Source: Prostheceraeus crozeri
Taxonomy: Eukaryota > Platyhelminthes > Polycladida > Euryleptidae
Reading direction: 5' to 3'
NCBI GenBank assembly: GCA_907163375.1
Contig: CAJQUW010001646.1
Coordinates: forward strand, 186,001 to 250,000
Length of the DNA: 64,000 bases
A model generated the notes under the pieces. That model did not search any database. It had not been told where the DNA came from and saw only the letters and a program-made list of their open reading frames with translations. This document shows positions 52,272 through 62,073 of the stretch, one piece after another; within the stretch, counting starts at the first letter, position 1; each line of letters opens with the position of its first letter. The position numbers were made by a program, and so were the translations under genes.

Positions 52272-55200
52272 TTAATAATAATAATAATAATAATAATAAT
52301 GCTTTATTTCCATCAGTACAAAGAGCGGTACATGAAGGTTGACAAACAACGCGACGAATTCAAGACAGAGTGGAAAATTTGACAAATGAGTTGGAATACA
52401 ATTTGGACTTTCGCTTTAGCGGTAGGAGGGAACGACAGTGTCTGAGGCGGGGATTGTTTCTTACAACGAAAAATTGGGAAAGGGGATGAATGTTCACGTT
52501 TTTCACAATCTTACTCATCAGGTTGCAGCATGTTTTGTCCAACCGTGTTCGTAGGCTAGGCTGGTTGACCCGATTGGCCCATTGTCTCGCCAAACGGTCC
52601 AATTGCTCAAGTTTAGCGAAATATTTTTGAGGGAGATCACAAATTACTGGCCAGCAGTAGGTCATGTGACAAAAAACTAGGCTACAATAGGCGTCCCAAA
52701 CCAGAGATGAGTGGTTACAATTATTTTTCAACTTCTTTACAAGAGCAAGGCTCCTACAGCATTTTCTGTACAAAGCAGGAAAAAAGTGATCCCAAGTGAG
52801 ATCCGAGGAAAACACAACACCCAGAATATTTACACTATCAGTAAGAGGAATATCACAATTGTTGATGGAAATCGATGTGGGACAATACGTCATGATCGAA
52901 CGGGACAAAACCATAAAATGCGTTTTCTGAACGTTAATGACAAGTTTCTTATCAGAAGCCCAAGCAGCAACAACATCCACAACAGACTGGAAATCTGAAG
53001 GGTCATTATTATCTCTAAATTGAATGAGAGAAATGTCATCAGCGTACATGACTACTTTGGTATCAGGCAATTCGGGAAAGTCGTCAACTAGTAGGGCAAA
53101 AAGGAGAGGACCAAGAACGGAACCTTGCGGAACACCACTCGGGATGGCTTTCCAAGGAGCAATGTACCCATTGGAAGAAACACGTTGAAAACGATTCAAC
53201 AGGAAACTGGAAATAATGGAAACAACCTGGGGACTGCAGTCAAATCTGTGCACTAAAGTTTCTAGGAGAGTTGAGTGGCTAATGGAATCAAATGCCTTCT
53301 TGAAATCCACAGCTAAAAGGCAGCAGTGCTTGGAAGGACTCCGAGAAATATGCTGGAGAATGCTCAAACGAACCGATAGCAAAGCATTGGTGCAGCCACC
53401 AAAACGCTTGGGTATAAAGCCAAATTGTCGAGCATCCAAATCGCGACGAAGAGAAGGCAAGAGAACCTTATCCCGAACAACTTTCTCCAGGATTTTGCTG
53501 GGAAAAGGGAGAATAGATATGGGCCTATACTCGGATTTATTTTTGGGAAGCGGTGTGATATTGGCCAGTTTCCAACATGAAGGGAAGACTGCGTTCTGCA
53601 ACGAGATGTTGATTATAGAAGTAAGGGGATGGGCAAAAATGTGGGCAAAAAAACGATAGAAATAACCTGGAACCCCATCTGGGCCAGAGGAATTGCCTTT
53701 GCTCAATTTAATCAGGTTGAAAACCTGAGAAACGTCAACCTTCAAATTCATAGTGGCAGGGTTAGACCGAGTGTCACGAAAATCAGGAAGACAGGGTGGG
53801 GTAAAGGAGGCATGAAATTTCTCATTCAATTCCAGAACTTCATTTGATTGAAGCTGGGTCCTAGTAGAAGTGCGATTCAATTGGCCATTGATGCATTTCC
53901 ATTTCTCAGATTGGGAATGAAAATGAGCCCTCGAAAAATGCCTAACCTTCGCTTTGGATATTGCACAAATGAATTTCTCACGAAGCTGAAGATACTTAGG
54001 GTTGTTACCACGGGTCAGAGCTTTGTCTCGAGCATCCGAAAGGGCCTTTAATGAAGGGGATAACCAAGGTGGGTCAGAGGACCGCATCCTAACTGTTTTA
54101 AGCGGGAAAAAATGATCAAGGGAGAAAGAAACAATGGACTGGAATCTTTCAACGACAATATCAATGTCAGAAAATTTCAAGCAGCATTCATACCAATCAA
54201 CAGACTCCAAAAATTGATGACACACAGCAAAGGAGGATGGAGAGAAAGAGCGAGTTATTACCTTCTTAATGGTGGGCTTCTGAGCAGGACCAGCACTCTT
54301 AACAACAACACCTTTGTGGTCAGAACGACCTAATGGAGCAACACAAAATGCAGGTTTAAAAAGCAACGCTTTGTTGGTGATAAAAACATCGAGGACATTA
54401 TCGCCACGGGTTGGATGCTGGACTAATTGGTCCAGGTTGTTGTAGATGCAAAAATTGACAAGGTTGTGACGCAAACCGTTGACATCACCGGTTACCACAA
54501 AATGACTTGCAGTTGAATTGTCAAAAGTACTCTGCAAATGATCGAGCACAAATTTATGAGCAGCGGTGTTGTTCCAGTAAGGATGATAGATCAGATAAAC
54601 AGACAAATCAAATTCACTTATGTGGCAGTATAAGATATTCGAGGACACTTCACTAAAACTCGTGTTATTAATAACAGTCAATGAAAAGGAAGATTTATAA
54701 TACAGTAAAATGCCACCACCATTCAAATTGCGATCTTGCCTAATCACACTATAACCAGGAAGAGAGAGAATGTCATCAGGAATCGTATTATCGATCCATG
54801 TCTCTGTGATACATACAACATCACTGTCTAAGGCCAAGGCCCTGACTTTCAAGTCATCAATTTTTGATTGCAAAGATCGTGCATTAAAAAGTAAAACAGA
54901 TGGAGCCAACAGAAGATTGCGTTTTGGCTTACGTAACTTGATGCACTGCTGCTTGGACGCAACTGAACGCAGTCCTTGTTTAGGAGCAGATGAGTCACGG
55001 ATTGATGATGCAAGAGGCGAAACAGGAGGATGGGAGGTGAGGAGAGGGTTTGATGAGATTGTTGCTTGACCAGGACGGGAAGGATCACAGGGTGATGACA
55101 CAACAGGCGGAATAGGAGAATGCGAGGAGTCGCAAGCACGTAGCAGGCGATGAAACCATAGAAACCGCCGCTTGGTCCGCGGTAAGGGAAAGTCTTGACG

Positions 55201-55505
55201 AAGGCGCAAGAGATCCGTGCGCGAGTAGTGGAGACGCTCGGGAAGCATTGGTGTAGAAGATGACATAATCGCGGAGAGAAATCCGCTAAATACCACTAAA
55301 TTTTGCAAAATTATTCGCAACATCGACGAAAATGCACTGAAGAATGTTGTTGTGAAGGACCATGCGGTAGAAGGGTGAACGACGGAGTAATTGTTGTGTA
55401 CTTAGGGCTTAGATTGTATTCCAAATTTTGTAAATTTACCACTCGAAGAAAAATGCTACGTTGAAAGTCTGCGCCTAACGGGAGCATCGGGAATATCCGA
55501 CCGCA
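52272..55505 (-). mobile_element. LINE with open ORF2 inserted in the polymerase gene
   Basis: On the minus strand, ending 3' in an (ATT)n tail (AATAATAAT on the plus strand at 52275-52302). Its 5' side reaches about 55505, where polymerase coding resumes. ORF2 is uninterrupted; no ORF1 is seen in the ~180 bases upstream, so the copy may be 5'-truncated or belong to a one-ORF clade. The trinucleotide tail and motif style suggest a CR1/Rex-like family. Confidence 0.85.
52360..55323 (-). CDS. LINE ORF2: endonuclease and reverse transcriptase, intact
   Basis: 987 residues without a stop. After a proline/serine-rich N-terminal ~140 residues comes the apurinic-type endonuclease (LLFNARSLQSKIDDL, VCITETWIDN, GGGILLYY, FVVTGDVNG, RSDHKGVVV). 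The reverse transcriptase follows (NSSGPDGVPGYFYRFF, YRPISILPFPSKILEKVV, FGFIPKRFGGCTNALL, AVDFKKAFDSISHSTLL, SGVPQGSVLGPLLF, catalytic VMYADDISL) and a C-terminal region ending in the VKNVNIHPLSQFF phrase. The endonuclease catalytic N, E, D and SDH positions and the RT YADD are all present. It could be active. Confidence 0.9.
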   Translation of the reverse strand: MLRIILQNLVVFSGFLSAIMSSSTPMLPERLHYSRTDLLRLRQDFPLPRTKRRFLWFHRLLRACDSSHSPIPPVVSSPCDPSRPGQATISSNPLLTSHPPVSPLASSIRDSSAPKQGLRSVASKQQCIKLRKPKRNLLLAPSVLLFNARSLQSKIDDLKVRALALDSDVVCITETWIDNTIPDDILSLPGYSVIRQDRNLNGGGILLYYKSSFSLTVINNTSFSEVSSNILYCHISEFDLSVYLIYHPYWNNTAAHKFVLDHLQSTFDNSTASHFVVTGDVNGLRHNLVNFCIYNNLDQLVQHPTRGDNVLDVFITNKALLFKPAFCVAPLGRSDHKGVVVKSAGPAQKPTIKKVITRSFSPSSFAVCHQFLESVDWYECCLKFSDIDIVVERFQSIVSFSLDHFFPLKTVRMRSSDPPWLSPSLKALSDARDKALTRGNNPKYLQLREKFICAISKAKVRHFSRAHFHSQSEKWKCINGQLNRTSTRTQLQSNEVLELNEKFHASFTPPCLPDFRDTRSNPATMNLKVDVSQVFNLIKLSKGNSSGPDGVPGYFYRFFAHIFAHPLTSIINISLQNAVFPSCWKLANITPLPKNKSEYRPISILPFPSKILEKVVRDKVLLPSLRRDLDARQFGFIPKRFGGCTNALLSVRLSILQHISRSPSKHCCLLAVDFKKAFDSISHSTLLETLVHRFDCSPQVVSIISSFLLNRFQRVSSNGYIAPWKAIPSGVPQGSVLGPLLFALLVDDFPELPDTKVVMYADDISLIQFRDNNDPSDFQSVVDVVAAWASDKKLVINVQKTHFMVLSRSIMTYCPTSISINNCDIPLTDSVNILGVVFSSDLTWDHFFPALYRKCCRSLALVKKLKNNCNHSSLVWDAYCSLVFCHMTYCWPVICDLPQKYFAKLEQLDRLARQWANRVNQPSLRTRLDKTCCNLMSKIVKNVNIHPLSQFFVVRNNPRLRHCRSLLPLKRKSKLYSNSFVKFSTLS

Positions 55506-57711
55506 CGCTACGGCGTCAAGTGAAGTTGTGTCAAGTTATTGCTCAAACGATAGAAAAGTTTATGTCCATGACAGCAAAAGTACCAGTTGATAAGACTAAA
55601 GAAAATAAGACAGCTTACTGTGATATAAAATTTTTAGATTCCTATCAATTCATGACTTCATCACTTGCATCTCTCGTTCAAAATCTTAAGTCTCTTCCAC
55701 TAACTCAAAATTTGAAGAAACAATGTCCTAACTTGACAGATGAAGTCATCACATGCAAAAAAGTGTTTCCATATGCATACTTTGACAACATTTCTAAACT
55801 TAGTGAGACCTCTCTTCCATCAATAGATAAATTTAAAAATGATTTGACTGGTATAGAATGTAAGGTAGAAGATTACAATCATGCTCAAGTTGCATGGACA
55901 AAATTTGACTGTCAAACGTTTAGCGATTATATGATCGCCTATCTAAAATTAGATGTATTTTTGCTGGCTGATGTATTTCAGGAGTTTCGACGAGTGACAT
56001 TAGAAGAAGATAAATTAGATCCTGTTCACTTCGTCAGTCTTCCAGCCATGTCATTCCAGTCTGCTTTTAAAATGACTGGAGAGACCATCCATCTTTTGCA
56101 AGATCCAGAGATGTATAATTTATTTGACCGAGGAATTCGCGGTGGTCTCGCATTTGTAAATAGACATCAAATAAAATCAAAAATAGTAGATGATGATCAG
56201 ATTCATCTAAAGTACTATGACCAGAATAATCTATATGGTAGTTCAATATCCAAACCTCTACCTCACTCTGAGTTTAGCTGGCTAGGTGATAGTGAAATTC
56301 AACATTACTCCATTCCTTCAAACATACTAGCTATTCCAGATGATGGTGATTGGGGATATTATTTTGAGGTAGATCTTATCTATCCAAATAGTATTAAAAA
56401 TAAAACTGTGGATTTTCCACTTGCGCCCGAATCAGGTAAAGTGACTGAAGATATGTTTTCGGACTTTATGAAACAATTTCATAAAGATTTAGAAGGGAGT
56501 GGACAGCCCAAGTATAAGCCTTGTCGTAAACTTTTGCTTACTCAATTTGCTAAAGAAAGTTATCTAGTCCACTTTTCCATCTTGAAATTTTATTTAGAAA
56601 TGGGCATGATTTTAAAGACAGTTCACCGCATTATCAAATTTAGACAGAAAGCCTTTCTGAAACCATATATTGATAGTAGCAGCCAGAGACGTGCACTAGC
56701 CCAAAATAATTTTGAAAAGGATTTTTATAAATATGAGAATAATAGTCTTTTTGGTAAGACGATGGAGGATGTTAGAAAACGTATAAAGTATAAACTTGTG
56801 AATCATAGTGATAAATTTCAAAAGTTGGCGGCATCACCTCTCTTTATTGATAGAGATATTATACATGATGAGTTGGTTGGTGTTAAAATGATAAAATCAG
56901 AAGTAGAGTTCTGCAAAACCATCTACATTGGACAAGCTGTATTAGATTATTCCAAGCTTGAAATGTATCAACTCTTCTATAGAATATTAGAACCATGTCC
57001 TCTAAATAAAAACGTGCATTTGTTGGGTGGTGATACTCTCTTTCTGGTGATTTCTTTTTAAGCATCGATGCTCAGAAAGAGTTAAATTTCAATGAAGTAG
57101 GAAAATCTTCAGAAAAATATTTTGATACATTAAGTTATCCTACAGATCACCCACTATACTCTACTAAAAATAAAGCAAAATTAGGATGCTTTAAAGATGA
57201 AATGGCAGGAAAAGAAATTAAGGAAATGATTCCTCTTCGTCCTAAAATGTATTCTATGAAACCAAAAGACTCCAGTGACAGTATTAAGCGCGCAAAAGGC
57301 ATATCTAAGTCGATTTTTGTAAATATGAAACATAGGGTCTATAAGAAGGCCTTTAAAAATAAGTGTGTAACGTTTGTCAACATGACCATCTTAAAATCAA
57401 AGACGCATGAGATCAAAACTCATACTTTTAGGAAACGGGCGCTTTCAGCATGGGAGGATAAGAGGTGTTGGATAGGACATAACATATCTCTTCCACATGG
57501 ACATCCTGATACAAACATATCACTATCCAAAAGAATTAAACTCACACTACCACATTCAGGAGATGTGTAAATAGATTCAGTCTCAAATCAGTATATTGAT
57601 GATGCCTTTGTTGACATTCATTGTTGTTTTATGTATCGGTTTAGATTGCACTTCCTTGTGAATATATGCCGACAGTCAACCCAATCCCCCTATATCTGTG
57701 AAAAGACTTTT

Positions 57712-59301
57712 TCATACACATATTTTTATTTCAATAAATTTTACAATGACTTCACTTTGTTTCCGAAACACTAAAGTTACGAGGGATTTAGTATCTTTCA
57801 CATGGATGCACTCATGTAGACCATTTGTAATTTTGATAGAAATAGATGGTATAGTTTGTTTGATAACAGGATGGTAGAAAATAGGTCGAAACATCTTCTC
57901 GACTATTCCATATAAAGCATCCTTATCATGAATGAAATCACGTAAAATGTGTTCTTTTTTCTCGCCAACAGAAATAGGTAGAATCAAATCACTTTGAATG
58001 TAAAGGTGTTGTTCATGTTTATCAAGTGTCATTGGCGTTTCTATACCAATCATATGCGCGGCAGTAAACATATTTTGTAGCATTGAAAAACCAAAGAGTT
58101 TTTTCAAATTTTTGCTCAATTGACATTGAATGTCATCACCCAGTTTCAGAACAACGCGTTGATTTTCAATTGAAAACGAAATGTGGTGTGTCTTTACATC
58201 ATATTTACTTTTCATCACATGCTTCAACTTCTGTTGTATATAAGGATTTATTACATGAATGAAGCTTTCAACTGTATAATATAGACGCGGCATTATATTG
58301 ATACCAACTTTAGATTCTTGATAAGACTGGTAAATTTTCTTGATGCGATCGCCATAGATGTCCACCCACCATTCATCATTAACTGAATCAGCTTTAGTGT
58401 GATATTCATGAGAAGCATACACCACACCGCTTCCAATAATAGGTGTATAATGTCTTACAAAATGACGCAAGGTTGGAGAGAAATAAACTGTAAGTTTGTC
58501 ATCATATTTCTGAATAACCAACTCATCTTTGTCCGCCATAATTTTCTCTCCATACTTCTTACCAACAGTCTCATTCCATCGTTTTACTGACTCAATAAGC
58601 GATGAAGGTTGAACACCACGCTTTTTCAAAATGATGCGTTCTTCACATTCTACAACATCTTCATCAAATATTTTAAATTTATAATGAAATTTGTTGATTC
58701 GATTTGAATAAACTTTTCTAACATTTGCAGTAGCAATTGGCGTTAGATGTAGTCCATGCCCAAAACCGAGATAAGGATAGAATTCATTATCCAACCTCAG
58801 TGTAAGACCTTTAGTAAAAGAATGAAAGCGAAGGAACTGTCTCCCATTCCAATGATAGATAGTAAACTCATAAACTTTCTGATTTTTATTCTTCATGATG
58901 GAAGTATTACCACTGTTGAATGCCTTAATAATTTTCTCATTCCCAAATGGACCATAATAATCTGATTTTATCTGAATCCATTCATAGTTCCACTTTCCAT
59001 CTGACGTTAAATTGTATGGGAACTGGAATGCATTATTCATCGTTATTCCATCATTGGTGCGAGGAGTCAATATCATTTCTTCCAAATCATTCACATTCTG
59101 AATATTGCTACCATAGCAAATGCTGGTGACACCTACTTCCCATTCACCTTCTAGATGTAGTGAGCGATTTAATTCTACTCGAAAGTCTGATGGTTTATTA
59201 TTGGGAAATTTATTCATAGAAGCATTGCTGGGTAAGTAAATTAGAAACGAATCTCTATTTTCACTTTCCATACTAATCACATTGGAAAAAAATGTTAGCA
59301 T
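57712..59301 (-). CDS. Polinton-2 penton-like (minor capsid) protein
   Basis: 529 residues. The N-terminus has IYLPSNASMNKFPNNKPSDF and HLEGEWEVGVTSICYG, the signature opening of a widespread Polinton protein generally taken to be the penton/minor capsid component. The C-terminus (IQSDLILPISVGEKKEHILR and SLVTLVFRK) matches the closing strands of the same family. It is longer than usual because of a ~200-residue middle with EERIILKKRG and RLYYTVESFIHVI. It ends convergently with the polymerase gene and begins 9 bases after the stop of the next upstream gene. The frame is open. Confidence 0.65.
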   Translation of the reverse strand: MLTFFSNVISMESENRDSFLIYLPSNASMNKFPNNKPSDFRVELNRSLHLEGEWEVGVTSICYGSNIQNVNDLEEMILTPRTNDGITMNNAFQFPYNLTSDGKWNYEWIQIKSDYYGPFGNEKIIKAFNSGNTSIMKNKNQKVYEFTIYHWNGRQFLRFHSFTKGLTLRLDNEFYPYLGFGHGLHLTPIATANVRKVYSNRINKFHYKFKIFDEDVVECEERIILKKRGVQPSSLIESVKRWNETVGKKYGEKIMADKDELVIQKYDDKLTVYFSPTLRHFVRHYTPIIGSGVVYASHEYHTKADSVNDEWWVDIYGDRIKKIYQSYQESKVGINIMPRLYYTVESFIHVINPYIQQKLKHVMKSKYDVKTHHISFSIENQRVVLKLGDDIQCQLSKNLKKLFGFSMLQNMFTAAHMIGIETPMTLDKHEQHLYIQSDLILPISVGEKKEHILRDFIHDKDALYGIVEKMFRPIFYHPVIKQTIPSISIKITNGLHECIHVKDTKSLVTLVFRKQSEVIVKFIEIKICV

Positions 59302-59310
59302 ACTTTTGCA

Positions 59311-59814
59311 TTAACTCTTCATTCGGAAATGGAGTGTGATACGTGTTGCAGCATCTTTATGAAAAGGAATCAACGCACCAGCATCGTCATAAATGGCAAT
59401 ATCAATTTGTGGGATGTAGTTTGATTTCAGCTTTGTATAATGCACTTTCTTGAAAGTATGCTCAGATAAAATACTGCAGCTTTTTGGCTGGTATGGTATC
59501 ATTGCTAGCAATGGAGCTTCAACATCTCCCACACGTACATCCTCACCGATATTGGAATATATCTGAAAATAGTTAATATGACGCGATAGCGACATGTCTG
59601 CGCTAGCTTTGGTTACAGTACCACTTTTAAAGATATTTTGATCAAAACCCAAAATGTCCATTAGAGTTTCATCCATAATTAGTTCAATACCTTTCCCACT
59701 TACAGTGAGAGACAAAACACCTTCTTTTTCAGAAATGAAATGTTGCTCATTAATCACTTCATTCAAATAATCTACAGTCAATTTAACTGAAGTTATAATG
59801 CGAGGCATCAACAC
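59311..59814 (-). CDS. penton C-terminal-domain protein
   Basis: 167 residues, corresponding to the C-terminal half of Polinton penton-like proteins: FQIYSNIGEDVRVGDVEAPL, then KLKSNYIPQIDIAIYDDAGA and the terminal TRITLHFRMK. The usual full-length form carries both the YLPSNAS-type start and this end on one chain. Here the end is on its own, with the start-like domain on the separate frame upstream (59956-60711). Confidence 0.6.
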   Translation of the reverse strand: MLMPRIITSVKLTVDYLNEVINEQHFISEKEGVLSLTVSGKGIELIMDETLMDILGFDQNIFKSGTVTKASADMSLSRHINYFQIYSNIGEDVRVGDVEAPLLAMIPYQPKSCSILSEHTFKKVHYTKLKSNYIPQIDIAIYDDAGALIPFHKDAATRITLHFRMKS

Positions 59815-59955
59815 TCTTGTTTCATGTAAGATACCACCTAAAGGCTCTATACGCTTTCTGCATAAAGATACGGACTATTCTGTATCAAATTGATTTGACC
59901 TTTCACATGGCAAATGTTTCATATCAAATTTTCCATGAACAGCTGCAGAACGATG

Positions 59956-60711
59956 TCATAGGAACTGATGAAAATCTTTTGAACAAACTAATACTAGATC
60001 ATCATCATTTAATTTACTTATTGCAATATGATTAGATGATTTGATATAAGTCAATGTTGCCACTTGTTTACCATCAACTCGAAGGAGATAATTAAATTTC
60101 TTCAATAATGTTTCAGGAGTCATGTTTGTCTTTCTTGGCTTAATCACAATCTTCTTCACCAACGTCTTCTCATTTCTTGGAATAAGATCTACATAATAAG
60201 CTTCCTCTCGATATATTAACTGTTTATGACCACTTATGTGGTAATTAACGTTAAAATTATCATAGCTTGTTAAGGCGCTAGCGAGGTAGCCTAAATCATT
60301 TCTTAAACTTGGACTTAAACCAACAATCCAATCTTTCTCAACTACATGATGTACATAATTATAATCATCATTGTGCGGAGTAAATTGGACAATATGTTTA
60401 CACGCTTTATTCAAGAAATCATATATAAACTTTTTACATGATAAGATATCTTTCTTTGGCCACTGTGGAATGTATACTCGGCAGCCCTTTTCACATTGGT
60501 AAGCAGCTGTGCGTCTCATATTAATAGTCATCACTTCATGATCAAACGTATAGACACAGTTGCTATGAACAAGTTGTGTGACCCCTACTTCCCACTCTCC
60601 ATTCAGCTGTTGTATATTTTCAATGGGAGTAGAAAAGATAACGCCTCGATTACTAGCAAATCTATTTGTTGCTACATTGCTAAGGAAAATATGGTAAAAT
60701 GACATTTTCAT
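59956..60711 (-). CDS. penton N-terminal-domain-like protein
   Basis: 251 residues. It shows HIFLSNVATNRFASNRGVIF and QLNGEWEVGVTQLVHSNCVY, the same opening as the 57712-59301 protein (YLPSNAS..., EWEVGVT). It then runs through KKFIYDFLNKACKHI and SLRNDLGYLA without the C-terminal penton strands. It begins only about 85 bases from a divergent plus-strand gene remnant at 60795, so promoters probably overlap. The frame is open. Confidence 0.55.
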   Translation of the reverse strand: MKMSFYHIFLSNVATNRFASNRGVIFSTPIENIQQLNGEWEVGVTQLVHSNCVYTFDHEVMTINMRRTAAYQCEKGCRVYIPQWPKKDILSCKKFIYDFLNKACKHIVQFTPHNDDYNYVHHVVEKDWIVGLSPSLRNDLGYLASALTSYDNFNVNYHISGHKQLIYREEAYYVDLIPRNEKTLVKKIVIKPRKTNMTPETLLKKFNYLLRVDGKQVATLTYIKSSNHIAISKLNDDDLVLVCSKDFHQFL

Positions 60712-60794
60712 ATTCTGGTGATCTATATATTACCAATTTGCATAACATCATTAAAAACTTGGATTTTCGATTCTCAATAATACATCAAAGTTGA

Positions 60795-61110
60795 TCGCAA
60801 TGGAAACGTTCATTTCAAAAATTCTCATGGAAATACATCGAGAGGAACTACATTAACATGGCGGCAAATTTTCAATCTTAATGACATCATGAGGGATTTG
60901 GAATGTTTTGAAACGCTAAATTTCATCTCTTTGGGTAATCAAGTTTAGCTTCAACATCACAGAAATGAAATTCAAATCTGTCATTCTGATTCCTTAATCT
61001 ATTTTTCATTTCGCAAATACAATTGGGAAAAATGTAAAAGATGGATACATCGCTCCATAATGTCATTTATTCGTCAAGAGTTCATCGCTTTGCTATGCAA
61101 ATCTTAATCA
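60795..61110 (+). pseudogene. tandem, broken copy of the TBP-overlapping accessory gene
   Basis: Residue patterns GNVHFKNSHGNTSR, DIMRDLECF and NWEKCKRWIHRSIMSFI line up with NVYFKVSTGNMRK, HIMKDLKYF and SWEKYKRKIHHSIYSFL of the gene immediately downstream. The copy is broken and lacks the overlapping TBP-like part. Confidence 0.55.
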
Positions 61111-61128
61111 GACACCACCTTCAACACA

Positions 61129-61797
61129 ATGTCACGCTCCATTATGAAGACTTGGAAATCAGATTCCCTACAACATGTTGAGATTGATTATGATCAAAAC
61201 GTCTATTTCAAAGTTTCTACTGGAAATATGAGAAAAGAATTTGCTTTATCATATCGACATTTTCACTGCCTAGATCATATCATGAAGGACTTGAAATACT
61301 TCTATATGAAAAGACACTCACGCATAGGAAATTGCATATGGTTCCGACTTAAAAAGCAACGAATACAAATCTATCATTCCCAACTTTCTATCTGCTTCAC
61401 ATTTCATCAAGGTAGTTGGGAAAAGTATAAAAGGAAGATACATCACTCTATTTACTCATTTCTTCATCATGAGACGTCATCGTTACACCATCGTCAACAT
61501 TCTCCGCCGCATCAGACTCTATACCAAAATCGATCTCGCAACATTACATCAACAAATTCCAAACAGCAAGTATTATCCGGGTCGACCGCAAATGTTAGTG
61601 GTGAAGATGAGCAATTTACGGAACCTTCAACTCTTTCCAAACGGGACGGTAGAAATTCTCGGCGCCCTTTCTCATTCATCGGCGCGGTTAATGCGCTTAG
61701 AACTGCAGAAGCTACAACGCCGGATATGGAAGAGGGAGAAGTGTGTGATGTCGAATCTGACTGTGAACAATATGGTGATCTCTACTCAATTGAGTGA
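61129..61797 (+). CDS. Polinton accessory protein overlapping the TBP-like gene
   Basis: 222 residues, homologue of Polinton-1 6715-7344. A beta-rich first half ends in SWEKYKRKIHHSIYSFL. A His/Ser/Asn-rich linker follows, then RRPFSFIGAVNALR, TTPDMEEGEVCDVESD and a final SIE. The last 329 bases overlap the TBP-like gene in the +1 frame, as in Polinton-1. Conservation of both the domain and the charged tail argues that this frame is translated. Function unknown; a transcription-related partner of the TBP-like protein is an attractive guess. Confidence 0.65.
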   Translation: MSRSIMKTWKSDSLQHVEIDYDQNVYFKVSTGNMRKEFALSYRHFHCLDHIMKDLKYFYMKRHSRIGNCIWFRLKKQRIQIYHSQLSICFTFHQGSWEKYKRKIHHSIYSFLHHETSSLHHRQHSPPHQTLYQNRSRNITSTNSKQQVLSGSTANVSGEDEQFTEPSTLSKRDGRNSRRPFSFIGAVNALRTAEATTPDMEEGEVCDVESDCEQYGDLYSIE

Positions 61798-62014
61798 AAA
61801 TGTATCGTTGTCGAAGATTCATAGCAGCAGCTACAATTTGTGTTATGAGTCAGAACTTTTTCCTGCAGCTCTCATTAATTGTTGGAATCCTGTACATATT
61901 GCAATCTTTCACAACAGTAAAGTTATCATTACTGGACTGAAATCAGAAGTGCAAGCAGATACAATCCTAGACCATTTAATCGAATATGTACATGCCCAGC
62001 GGATTATGAAATAA
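61469..62014 (+). CDS. TATA-binding-protein-like protein of Polinton-2
   Basis: 181 residues, start MRRHRYTIVN. First repeat: TKIDLATLHQQIPNSKYY, PQMLVVKMSNLRNLQLF, GTVEILGAL. Second repeat: VNNMVISTQL, CYESELFPAALI, HIAIFHNSKVIITGLKSE. It matches cellular TBP better than the Polinton-1 copy does (NMV.S, YE.ELFP.LI, KV.LTGxK). It is the only TBP-type gene in the visible part of the element and would bind or bend promoter DNA, or titrate host factors (inferred). AATAAA overlaps the stop region. Confidence 0.8.
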   Translation: MRRHRYTIVNILRRIRLYTKIDLATLHQQIPNSKYYPGRPQMLVVKMSNLRNLQLFPNGTVEILGALSHSSARLMRLELQKLQRRIWKREKCVMSNLTVNNMVISTQLSENVSLSKIHSSSYNLCYESELFPAALINCWNPVHIAIFHNSKVIITGLKSEVQADTILDHLIEYVHAQRIMK

Positions 62015-62073
62015 AAACAATTTTTATTCCAATATGATGATGTTTTATTTCAAATCATTATAGAACTCACAAA

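Larger units (their letters stand above)
50342..57570 (+). pseudogene. Polinton-2 protein-primed DNA polymerase B (fossil)
   Basis: Orthologue of the Polinton-1 polymerase. Two short GT-AG introns (about 70 and 60 bases) lie near the 5' end. Parts in order: C2H2 zinc fingers (CADCGHIFTRKRDLARH, FTCDFCTQSF); the N-terminal domain from about 50820; a second zinc-binding segment; exonuclease motifs YADIECY, FHNFKGYD and DYMIAYLKLD; polymerase motif A YYDQNNLYGSS and motif B NNSLFGKTMEDVRKR. It ends with the TFRKRALSAWEDKRCW phrase also found in Polinton-1. A LINE (52272-55505) is inserted in it, and it has about three further breaks, so it is a fossil. Confidence 0.88.

Noticed and set aside
53216-54333. 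Plus-strand open frames of 67-147 codons opposite the LINE ORF2
   Set aside because: Antisense shadows of the intact 987-codon frame with no family resemblance of their own.
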